From Hydnum rufescens UP504 (taxonomy: Eukaryota > Basidiomycota > Agaricomycetes > Cantharellales > Hydnaceae), in assembly GCA_014904985.1 (NCBI GenBank), contig MU129173.1, forward strand, positions 1 through 52,809: a DNA stretch of 52,809 nt, given 5' to 3'. The notes under the pieces were generated by a model. The model saw nothing but the letters and a program-made list of their open reading frames with translations. It did no database searches and was not told the DNA's origin. Below, in pieces: positions 12,601 through 21,950 of the stretch. The first letter of the stretch is position 1. Each line of letters opens with the position of its first letter. The position numbers and the translations under genes were made by a program.

Positions 12601-12816
12601 ATCAGGACATCACCTCCCCTAGCACCCTCTTCCTTGATAATCATGGAGCACAACTCCTTGCTAAAAACCCCATTGAAACACATCAATGTACAACACCACT
12701 ACATCCATCAGTGTGTCACTGATGGCTCCATTGACCTCAAATTCATCTCCACTGCCAACAATCTGGCTGACCTATTCACCAAGCCCCTTGGCCAGCACAA
12801 AATCTGCCTCTTCTGA
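9645..12816 (+). pseudogene. pol: Copia-1 Pol (protease, integrase, RT, RNase H), broken
   Basis: The protease motif VIDSGCSDHM is at about 9656. The GAG-pre-integrase block (HKCLGHPS...CKSCIVAKM) is at 10100-10240. The integrase has LHTDNGGKY and the TPEKNGVMEW glutamate motif (10480-10610). RT has HHMDVKCAFLHG (11660) and the catalytic LYLDDL (about 11900). RNase H has YTDSNYA and SSTEAEY (12395-12545), and the end reads ADLFTKPL. Frameshifts fall near 10307, 10800, 11130, 11785, 12300 and 12710, and TGA codons near 9735, 9880 and 9896 replace likely CGA. Inactive as it stands; possible only as a substrate moved in trans. Confidence 0.88.
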
Positions 12817-12890
12817 TCATTGATGGCACTCACCCACCTCCCTCCAGATCCCAACATCTAGGAACTGTCAGTAGTCAGAGCAAGGGGGCA

Positions 12891-13184
12891 TGTTGTGGCA
12901 AAATGCTCTGACACTGCCACCACCACAATATCTGCCACCATGCATTGCATACCACCAGTACACATTGTCTGTATGCACACCAAAGTGTGCACTGTCTGTA
13001 CACATTGTTCTCCTTGTCCCCCATGTCCTATATAGACCCATGCCAGCCTTGCAACTTGGTAACCAATTGATTATGGTTCCCATGTTGCAGGCAAGTTCTC
13101 CATTCTCTCTTCCCCTCATGTAAATACACTTATATGTAACCAATCGATTACAGTTCCCACATCACAGGTCTTTCAGTTCCTACA
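12891..13184 (+). repeat. 3' LTR of copia-1
   Basis: 294 bases, begins TGTTGTGGC and ends CTACA. It is preceded by a polypurine tract and followed by the ATTAT duplication. Confidence 0.9.
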
Positions 13185-13339
13185 ATTATATTGCAGGTCA
13201 TTCATTCTGCTCTGGCAGAGTGACCCATCTTGCTCTTATGGGGGTTGCTGATGACAAAATAAAAGCCTTGGGACAGTGGTCCTCTGAAGCCTTTTGGATG
13301 TATATCTGGAAGAATCCTGTTGTCATTATGGCTCTCATC

Positions 13340-13884
13340 TAGGGCTCCTACTGAATCAGATTGAGTCGGATGATCTGCCAGATCAGATTCTGGATTATGG
13401 ATCCAGATTGAAGAAAATGTCTGTCCCCATCTGCAGATTCCTATATACTATTTAACATGGGCACAGTCACAATACAGTGACCCATAAACCCAATATGGGA
13501 TGCATCTGGTCATATCACATGACCTTTTTCTTTGTATCTCTATTCCCAGTTACCTTCAAACTTGCAGTGTTCTATGTACTTTCTTTCATAGTTGTATGCT
13601 GTTGATTTGTCAAGGAGCAATTAGCTATTCATTCTCCATGCTAGGCACCCCATTAAGCTTCCACAAGTACAGAGGGATGATTTAGCAAATTCAGGACACA
13701 TTTCCTTTATGAGCCAAAGTATATTGGTATGACTTTCTGCTTACTGCTGCATACTGTTCACAATACACAGATGAACCACCAATCTGACAGATTACAATCT
13801 GCAGATTCAGATTAGAGTTATGGACTGCTCCAATCCAGCAGACTGAATCAAAATCTGCCCCAATCCAATCCAGTAGGAGCCCTA
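13340..13884. mobile_element. hAT-type MITE, 545 bp, 8 bp TSD CTCTCATC
   Basis: The inverted ends TAGGGCTCCTACTG... and ...GTAGGAGCCCTA are flanked by a perfect 8 bp direct duplication CTCTCATC (13332-13339 and 13885-13892), the target-site length of hAT elements. Subterminal regions are rich in CAGATTCAGAT-like short repeats in both orientations, as expected for transposase binding sites. Internal DNA (13480-13680) has no credible gene. Confidence 0.88.
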
Positions 13885-13948
13885 CTCTCATCTCCCACAA
13901 GATGTCCTTATTTGATATTCTGTTGGCACATGCTTTGCCTTGACTGGT

Positions 13949-14217
13949 TGTTGGTAATCAAGACTTGCAGACATCTTCCATATATAGTAATTACCCCTAT
14001 TTCTTTTCCTGTCCTCACTGTGACTATAGTATAGTTTCTCGGTAACATCTGACTCTCCTCAGTTCTCCATAACAAGACTGAGGTGAGCCATGCTTCTCCA
14101 TACATTCCCTTACATATTCTCATTCCACTTTCCCTAGTCATATACCTAGGTAAACCTTCCTTAATAGAATATCAGTTCTCCATAATGAGACTGAGTCATA
14201 TACCTAGTCTCACAACA
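13949..14217 (+). repeat. 5' LTR of copia-2
   Basis: 269 bases, TGTTGG...AACA. A CATATATAG promoter-like box lies near 13979. The phrase TTCTCCATAA(C/T)(A/G)AGACTGAG is repeated twice inside (about 14064 and 14175). Confidence 0.9.
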
Positions 14218-14231
14218 GGTTATGGGCCCAT
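14218..14231 (+). promoter_or_regulatory. Half-tRNA-iMet primer-binding site overlapping an ATG
   Basis: GGTTATGGGCCCAT directly follows the LTR. The ATG inside the site (14222) opens the Gag frame, so the primer site and the possible translation start overlap. The next in-frame ATG is at about 14255. Confidence 0.7.
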
Positions 14232-15553
14232 CGACCCCATCTTCTAGTACTGCCATGCCTGCTATTGTTCCCTCATCTGCCCTTCCTACTCCATCTACTA
14301 CTATGGCAACTTCTGCAGATCCAACCAGATGCTTATTCACATCAATCCTGAAGCTTGCTAATGATGGTGGAAATTTTATGCTGTGGAAGTATCACATAAG
14401 AGAGATTCTCGAAGCACGTTGCCTACTTGATTATGTCACTGGCAACAGTATACAAACTGAACCCAGCACTGGCGATGTGAACTGTGGTGACTGGATTACC
14501 AGGAACTGTGAAGCATGACAGCAGATTATGCTTACACTGGAGGATGACCCACTTCTTGGTGTCATGCACCTAGACAATGCTGCAGCTATCTGGGATGCCC
14601 TCTGTATGTGCTATGAAGGGACTGGAGTACAAGCCATCTCATATCTAATGAATAAAATTTGGCATGAGCAATTTAACAATACCTTGGACTTGCAAATGCA
14701 GATAAATGAACTGTGTGTGGGTGCCCTTAAGCTCAAAAACCTTGGATTTGACCTTCCTGACAACATTCTTGCCATCGCTATTCTCCTTTCACTACCACCC
14801 TCATATGCCAACCTCCAAACATCAATTGGAGTAGCAGGTGATGACAAGCTCAGCTTGCATAAGGTTACAACCTTAATTCTTGCCAAACAACAACACAGGC
14901 ATGAAACTGGTGAGGCAGCTTTTTGGGCACATGCCATGAAATTTAACAGTGGAAGGGACATGAAGGACGGTAAAAAGTACAAGAAGTGCACAAACTGCAA
15001 ACGGCTTGGACATACTGTTGAGAGATGTTACTCAAAAGGTGGTGGAATGGAGGGACAGGGTCCTCCAAAACAAGACAATAAACATGACAACAAAGCCAAA
15101 GTAGCTAAGACATCCAACCAATCAAATACAACCAACTCGAAACCAATTGCACTGTTTATGGCAAGTGTGGATGATGATGACAATGAAAGCAAAAGCAATG
15201 ATGAACATGTCAAACTACATGTTGCTAATCGACTTGTAAAGCCTAGGTATCATCAAGGGTGGATTGTGGATTCCGGTGCATCAATGCACATGTCTTCGCA
15301 CCATGACTGGTTTACAACCTACCAGAAAATCCATCCACCATGCCACATCTGGCTAGGTGACCACTGCTATATAGAAGCAGTGGGTGAAGGTCGTATTATG
15401 GTGGAGATGGCTGTTGGTAATGGGAGAACCATTCCTGGAGTGTTCCAATCTGTCTTACATGTCCCTGACCTAAACAGGAATTTACTCTCTGTGTGGCAAC
15501 TTGGCTGCTCTGGGTGCTTGACCCAATTCACCATGAACGAGTGCATCATCTGA
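14222..15553 (+). pseudogene. gag: Copia-2 Gag and protease
   Basis: One frame interrupted by TGA at 14516-14518 (expected Arg) and ending at TGA 15551-15553 (expected Trp or Arg). The Gag core (UBN2-like) spans about residues 35-240, with LxxMLTLEDDPLL and the SLPPSYxNL motif. The CCHC knuckle CTNCKRLGHTVERC is near 14990, followed by a Lys-rich linker and the protease motif WIVDSGASMHMS near 15262. The LHVPDLNRNLLSV motif at the end is the standard copia protease/GAG-pre-integrase junction. Confidence 0.85.
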
Positions 15554-18478
15554 AACTCAAAGAATGAGGTTGTAGGGCTTGCCCCTATTGATGGAAACCT
15601 ATATATGCTGCAAGTCTCAGTCTATGCTGAGGAAAGAGTGTGTATCAGTACTGTCAACACCTCAAGTCAGTACAGACTTGCTATAGGATCTCTATCTTTG
15701 CACACATCCATTGAAATATGGCAACATCAACTTGGACACATCCATTATGACTCTATCTGCCAATGGTTAATAAGGACTTAGTCAAAGGAATGGAGATTCC
15801 CTCTGACTCAAAGGAACCTTCAGCCATCTGTAGCCCTTGTGTTGAGGGTAAACATGCTCGGACCCCTATTCCAAAGGAAACATCAATGTGTGCTGACACA
15901 GTACTTGGCTGTGTATTTTCGGACATCTGGGGACCAGCCCTGATACTCACACCATCGAACAAATGATATTATGCACTATTCATTGACAACAAGTCTCGCT
16001 GAATTAGTGTTTCGCTTATTAAGCACAAGAGCGACACATTTGCAGAATATAAATTGTTTGTTGTGCATGCTGAAAATGAAACTGGACAACATGTCATAGC
16101 CCTACGCACTGATGGTGGGGGGGAGTATAGTTCAAAAGAGTTTCAAGCTTATCTAAGAGAAGGGACAAAAGCATGAACTCACGAATACTGATACCCCTCC
16201 TGAGAATGGTGTTGCTGAATGTGCAAATGGATATATCATGGGACATGCTTGGTCTCTACTCCAAGATGCTGGACTCCCAAAGGCCTTTTGGGGCCATGCA
16301 GTCCAACACGTGGTACATATTCATAATATAACACCATCATGAGCTTTGCCCAGTAGTATCACCCCTCATGAGGCCTATTTTGGCCAGAAACCAACTCTAT
16401 CACTACTTTGTGTATTTGGGTGCAAAGCCCATGTCCAAATTCCTGTGAAACATCATGACAAATTAGGTGCGCATAGTATGGAATGCATTTACTTGGGGTA
16501 TTTGGAATCCAAGAAAGCCTACCGAGTTTACCACCACCAATCTAAATGCTTCTTTGAATCTCACAATGTGATATTTGATGAGGGAATGGGAGTAATGGAA
16601 CACATCGAAATCAAAGTTGGATCTTCAGTCAAAGGGGGGGAGAATAATGTGCATGAGGATAATGATCAGAAGACAAATCCTGTTGATAAAGTCACTGACT
16701 CACCAGCACTCAAATCCTCAACTGCTGCTCCACCATCCCAACCATCCACACACTCATTACCTAACAAAGAACCAGTACTCTGTCAATCAGGATGCACAGT
16801 AATCAAACCTATGCATGATGATGAAAACCCAAAACTCACCCTTACCTTGTATAGTCATTCCAATTCAATGCTGAAGAGCTCAAACCCTATGGATGCTGTT
16901 TCAGTGGGTGATGAACATGCTAAATTGGCCATGCTGCATGAAGCTTCAAGTTACAAGCAGGCCATGGTGTTGCCAGAAGCAGACCATTGGATGGAAGTGT
17001 GCATCTATGAAATGGATGCCCTGGCCAAGAGTAAAACTTTCAAGTGGGTAGAGAAACCTGCAGACCAACAGATTGTTGGCAGTCAGTGGGTATTCAAAAT
17101 TAAATGAGACTCCAGTGGTGACATCACTGGCTATCAAGCTTGCATAGTAGCAAAGGGCTATACTGAAGTTCCCAGAGTAGACTTCTTCAAGACATATGCC
17201 CCAATGATCTGGAAACAGTCCTTCCTAGTAATCCTCACACTTGCCACCAAACATGACCTCAAACTTGTTCATTTTGATGTAAAATCAGCCTTTCTCAACC
17301 CTGTACTTAAAGAACTCATCTACATGGAAGCTCCCAATGGCTTCACTCCACCAAAGCCTGGCATGGTTTGGCAGTTACTGCATAGCCTCTATGGACTCAA
17401 ACAAGCCATGCATGAATGGTACCTAGAGATGAGAAATGAATTTGGAAAAGTTGGGTGGAAAAGGACAGAATCTGATTATGCTGTCTTCACTCAGTGTGAT
17501 AAGCACAGACTTGCAATACTCGGAGCCCACGTTGATGATATCATGCTTGCCATCCCAAAACCCTCACTTCCTACATGCAAAGATGACCTCCTTGGAACCT
17601 TTGACATGTGCTATATGGGAGACCTGCATTGGTACACCAGTATCAAGATTGTATGTGATTGAAATCAATGCACCATCACAATCTCGCAGGACTCCTACAC
17701 CTGCGACATACTCAAGTGTTTCAGTATGGCTGATGTGCAACCTGTGACTACTCCGATGGCTACAAAATTGAAAATCGAGAAATTAGACATACCTATGACC
17801 AATGTCCAATTCTATCAGTCAATGCTTGGCTTGGTTATGTATGCAATGATTGGTACTTGACCTGACCTTGCTTTTGCTGTTGGCTATCTCAGTCGACATG
17901 CATCTACCCCCAGACCTGAACATTTGACTGCCCTTAAATGGATCTACTGTTACCTTGTCAAGACTGCCAGAGTGAGCCCAACCTTTGATGGCTCAAAGTC
18001 AGACACACTGCGCAGATTCACTGACTCAGATTGGGCAGGAGACCCCGCAGATCGCTGTTCAATCACAAGAACTCTGTGGCTGCTCTGTGGTGCTCCCATT
18101 GGCTGGACTTCCTGAAAACAGTCAAGTGTTGTTATTTCAAGTACCGAAGCAGAGTACATTGCAGCAACACAAGGTGCACATGATGCAATCTGGTTCCACA
18201 ATCTCCTCAGCGACTTGGGCCACCCAATGACAAGCCCAACTACCATCCATATTGATAATCAGTTGGCAATTGCCATTGCACAGAATGAAAGATTCTCAGA
18301 GCAGATGAAGCATTTCAAAGTTGGCCATCACTTTGTTTGTGAAAAGCTTGAGGATGGAATTATTTCCCTTGAGTACATCCCCACAGATAAACAGCCAGCA
18401 GACATTCTCACTAAGCCTCTCACTGCTGACAAATTCTATACATTCACAGACATGATGGGTTTCAATGGAATCTGCTAG
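15554..18478 (+). pseudogene. pol: Copia-2 integrase, RT and RNase H
   Basis: GAG-pre-integrase: IWQHQLGHIHYDS (15717) and CSPCVEGKHART. Integrase: SDIWGPA, ALRTDGGGEY (about 16105) and TPPENGVAE (about 16195). RT: HFDVKSAFLN (17270), LYGLKQA, and the catalytic HVDDIML in place of YVDD. RNase H: TDSDWAGD (18020) and SSTEAEYIAA (18135). Closes with QPADILTKPL. A one-base shift near 15760 is reversed near 16165. TGA stops at 15964, 16340, 17105, 17660, 17858 and 18113 each fall where CGA Arg fits the family pattern (for example before KQSS and before PDLAFAV). Confidence 0.88.
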
Positions 18479-18491
18479 CCTTGAGTGGGTG

Positions 18492-18760
18492 TGTCAGTAA
18501 TCAAGACTCATGGACATCTTCCATATATAGTAATTACCCCTATTTCCTTTCCTGTCCTCACTGTGACTATAGTATAGTTTCTCGGTAACATCCGACTCTC
18601 CTTAGTTCTCCATAATGAGACTGAGGTGAGCCATGCTTCTCCATACATTCCCTTACATATTCTCATTCCACTTTCCCTAGTCATATACCTAGGTAAACCT
18701 TCCTTAATAGAATATCAGTTCTCCATAATGAGACTGAGTCATATACCTAGTCTTGCAACA
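18492..18760 (+). repeat. 3' LTR of copia-2
   Basis: 269 bases, begins TGTCAGTAATCAAG and ends TTGCAACA, followed by CTGGT. It differs from the 5' LTR at scattered positions, mainly near both ends. Confidence 0.9.
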
Positions 18761-18989
18761 CTGGTCTCCATCTTACTTTCCATCTCCCTTTTTATTCTGC
18801 TCTCCCCTTTTCTTCACCACCTTTCCCACCTGTCAGGGCCATGCTGTGACAAGGGCACCAAACAAATGTAAACACAAATAATTCCGGCTAAGTCCAGTGT
18901 AAGTCCAGCTAAGTCCGCTGTGGAAGATAAAAACATCCAGTATCAGAAAATGCAAAATCACACCACTCCCAGCCTTTGGACAATCACAT

Positions 18990-19480
18990 GACCAATTACA
19001 AAATTAATTATGGCTACGCGCAGAAATTGAATTCATTCTATAACTCCGTCAGTTTTGATCAGAGAGGTACACCCATATAATGCTTAGAAAGCTACGATTC
19101 ACACCTTTCGAACAGTACCAAACACAAGTCAAACGGACCAAAACTGCACTCTCCAGGCCAATTTTACTACCAAAATCCGGGATTTCCAGTAAAAAACGAA
19201 TTTCTCCATCAGTTCGCCTTCAATCCTCTTGGAACAACCGCGCCTAGAAAGATATAAAGAATCCGCATCCAACGGTACTGAGCACACAAAGAACAGATCA
19301 AAACTAAACTCTACAGAATGATATTACTATCAGAATCAACACCCATCAGTAAAAAACAAATTCCTCTGTCAGTTTACACCGGATCTGCTTGGAACCACTG
19401 CGCCCAGAAAGCTGTTAAAAATCTGCATCTAATGATACCAAGAACGTCTATTATGGATGCAAACTGCTGTTTCTGCATTG
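18990..19480. repeat. Three degenerate ~120 bp units shared by LTR families A and C
   Basis: Units carry CTC(C/T)(G/A)TCAGTTTTGATC-like text, then a GAAAGMTAT block, then CCAACGGTACTGAGCA-like text, then GATCAAAACT. The same three-part pattern is seen in family A LTRs, for example at 43010-43420. Confidence 0.6.
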
Positions 19481-19869
19481 AATCCCATCCCATGCACTTG
19501 TCCCCATTATCAACCAGCAACAAAACACCTTAACCATTGGACTATGCTCAAATTAATCTCCAAAACCCAGAGATATCCTTTCATTTCGCCTCCAGAATGC
19601 TCCACATGGTCAGTGACCACATGCTCCAAGCATTCCACATGCTCAGCAAATTGGTGACATTACCCCCCCTCATGATTCCTTTTGTTCTCTTTATGAATGA
19701 CATCACTATGACATCACCTCCTCATGATTCCTTTTGTTCTCCTTATGCATGACTCAGCTATGACCACATTATGACATCATCTTGTTATTTTTCTTTTGTT
19801 CTCACCTATGACTCACATATGATTCACCCATGAGGGAGTCATATTTCTTAAACACAGCCACCTTCAGAA

Positions 19870-19881
19870 AGGTATAAAAGC
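19870..19881 (+). promoter_or_regulatory. TATA-like box inside LTR C
   Basis: GGTATAAAAGCT lies about 1 kb into the LTR and is followed by pyrimidine-rich sequence with CATCTCCTCTC, a plausible start region. Confidence 0.45.
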
Positions 19882-20280
19882 TGGTAGATTTCCTGTATCC
19901 ACACACAATCATCTCCTCTCTGGAAATCATCACTGTCAACCACTGTCAACTTTTCTGCTTGCCTCTAAAGAACAGTCTATCTATAAGCCATCTGGAGCTA
20001 AGTCATCTTCAAGGTTGTTGAGACAAAGCCACTGGTAGCCCTCTATGCGAATCACTAAAGCCAAGGATAGTTGCAGGACCTAAGGTTAGAGTTGCTGGAC
20101 ATCCAAGGAAAAGTAAGCATAACAAAATACATATCAGGTTTTGAAGAAAGAAGAAAGAAACATACTAACAAGACTAACCAAGCACTGACCAGTCTATAAC
20201 CCACAGATATCTGCATTTTGACCAGGAGAATGTAAACAAGAATACACAAATATCAGTAAAAAGACCAACACAACATGAAT

Positions 20281-20400
20281 GACATATAAGCCTTTCCACA
20301 AGCATCCCAGACATATAAGCCTTTCTATAAGCATCCCACATGACATATAAGCCTTTCCACAAGCATCCCAACATATAAGCCTTTCTACAAGCATCCCAAA
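20281..20400. repeat. Four tandem copies of a 28-33 bp unit
   Basis: The unit is ACATATAAGCCTTTC(C/T)A(C/T)AAGC plus ATCCCA, at about 20282, 20311, 20342 and 20371. Units alternate CCACAAG and CTATAAG/CTACAAG. The array sits in the 3' half of LTR C. Confidence 0.8.
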
Positions 20401-21144
20401 CAATATATCATTGACTACAGCTAGTCCATATCCCTTCCTATTCTCCACTGAACACCATACACATCTTGCAGAGTGTGATCAACCATTGAAGTGAAGCAAC
20501 CCAATGAATAACAACAGAAATACAGTCTCCCATCTACACACTGGCAGAACCAGATTTTGATTTGACAGTCATCAGAGCTCCCAACCCTTCTTCTATACTG
20601 CAAGAATCTGGGCAAGAATGAGATAAGGAGGTTAGGGATGTTGGAGGAGTGGTCCAGCAGCCCGGAAGGGACTAGGTGGAAATGAGCACAGCAGTCCTTA
20701 AGCTTGTGGAGTCGACTGGATAATACTCGGAGCTGTAGTCCAGAGTAACAGCAGAAATCCTGAGAGACCAAAGCTGGGGTCTCTGGACTTCCCTCTTGGA
20801 CTACTTATACATGATGGCTATACTACGGGGGAGTGATCACTAAACTGGGGGTGGTTACAAGGGGGACAGGAACAGGAACAGGAACTCGGCCAGGGGCAAA
20901 CCAGAAGCAATAGGAAATGAAAGGGAATGAAAAGGAAATGAAACCAAGATAGGGTTGGACTGGAGTCAAACCGGAATCAAGCTGGAAGCAAAGTGGACTT
21001 GGGCAAAGGAAATAAGTGGAGAACCGGACTGGAGCTGGGTGGACAAGGACCAGAGTGATCCAGAGTGGACCGGAGTTGACTGGAGTTGACCAGAGTAAGG
21101 GGCAGACCCTGACACCACCCCTACCTTCCATCTCATCTACCTTG

Positions 21145-21284
21145 TCAATAATCAAGACATATGGACAACATCTATTATGTAATCATTTCCTTTTTTATCC
21201 CACTCACCCATTATACAGTTCTTCAGATAGAGCTGGCTCTCCTCAATCCTCTATAACAAGACTCAGTCTATTGTCTAGCCTCAC
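21145..21284 (+). repeat. Short solo LTR relic related to copia-2
   Basis: Starts TGTCAATAATCAAGACATATGG and ends TAGCCTCACA, matching start and end text of the copia-2 LTR with the middle shortened (about 140 against 269 bases). No clear target duplication. Confidence 0.6.
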
Positions 21285-21950
21285 ATAATACCTTTGTACT
21301 GGATTGAGCACAACTGAACCCTCATTGGAGGGCAATATTTGCTAGAGATATGAGTGTACCACTGTCCAACCCTTCAAACACACAAGCTCATTTCTTGGCT
21401 GTTTCTTGGAGAAATGAGGCACATGTGACAGATGACTGGGTAGGAGTCTGGCAGCTGGCCTGATGGCCTGTGGCTTGAGTTGACCAGTTACTAGGGCCGG
21501 CCACAAGCACAGTCATGGGGAGGAACCCAGAACATAGCTCACATGGTCAATTCAATTTTTAATGCAAATCCTGTTGGCCGTTGGATGGGCAACAACATCG
21601 AAGTTCCCTGTCAATATGACTATATTGCTGTAACGAACAATTCAATCGGCTACACATTGACCGCTATTCAAAGGGGTCCCAGCCCCTGTATAGAGGCTGG
21701 TTGAGAACCTGCCTAAATGATTGGTAACTGCCTCGTGGTCCCCGCCACTCGGATGCTAATAGTAATAGACCACATCGCTGTCCATCATATGCATCTTTAA
21801 GCATCCGGGCAATCCAGTTAGATCGCATCTCATGGCATCCATAGACCCGCTGAACCCACCAGAAATGCGGCAGGTGCATATTTCAGGTGTGCCATGTGCT
21901 AGGAACCCCAGCAATTCGTTTCTAATCAACCTATTTGGCTCTCGCGACAG
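21285..21950. other. Upstream region of the NLR-like gene
   Basis: CpG returns to normal from about 21490, marking host DNA. No TATA box stands out. A frame from 21542 gives about 54 residues (MVNSIFNANPVGRW...), which I do not recognise and could be an upstream exon or chance. The acceptor-like CTCTCGCGACAG ends at 21950, just before the ATG at 21951. Confidence 0.4.

Larger units (their letters stand above)
8279..13189 (+). mobile_element. Full-length Ty1/copia retrotransposon (copia-1), TSD ATTAT
   Basis: The LTRs at 8284-8592 and 12891-13184 both begin TGTTGTGGC and end CTACA, and are flanked by a perfect 5 bp duplication ATTAT (8279-8283 and 13185-13189). Internal order: PBS, gag, protease, integrase, RT, RNase H (copia order), then a polypurine tract CAAGGGGGCA just before the 3' LTR. 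Several frameshifts and TGA codons break gag-pol. CpG is strongly depleted. The LTRs differ by a 15 bp segment (5' copy longer) and several substitutions. Confidence 0.92.
13944..18765 (+). mobile_element. Full-length Ty1/copia retrotransposon (copia-2), TSD CTGGT
   Basis: LTRs 13949-14217 and 18492-18760 are both exactly 269 bases, with TG...AACA ends and the perfect 5 bp duplication CTGGT outside (13944-13948, 18761-18765). Gag-pol is in one frame from 14222 to 18478 except for a segment (about 15.76-16.17 kb) shifted by one base and then restored. Otherwise it is broken by about eight single stop codons, almost all TGA at expected Arg. This is a different lineage from copia-1, with different LTRs and Gag, but it shares the same half-tRNA primer site. 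Confidence 0.93.
18831..21114. mobile_element. Large solo LTR (family C), 2.28 kb, TSD CCACC
   Basis: The ends TGTCAGGG and CCCTGACA are perfect inverted complements, with a perfect CCACC duplication outside (18826-18830, 21115-21119). There is no gag or pol inside, so it is either a solo LTR of a large gypsy-type element or a compact non-autonomous element. It contains three ~120 bp units shared with family A LTRs (18990-19480), a TATA-like box (19873), a 28-33 bp tandem repeat (20281-20400) and a G/A-rich tail with GGAACA and GACYGGAGTT motifs (20857-21105). CpG is retained at 18.89-19.45 kb but low elsewhere. Confidence 0.8.

Noticed and set aside
20281..20400. Regular short repeats resembling a CRISPR array
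   Set aside because: Units are directly abutting with no distinct spacers, the context is a eukaryotic LTR, and no cas genes are present.
18831..21114. LTR C as a complete autonomous element
   Set aside because: No coding region of useful length, primer site or internal LTR pair found; solo LTR or non-autonomous element fits better.
21542..21706. Separate small gene upstream of the NLR (54 codons)
   Set aside because: No family resemblance, no splice support and no conserved context; noted only as possible upstream exon.
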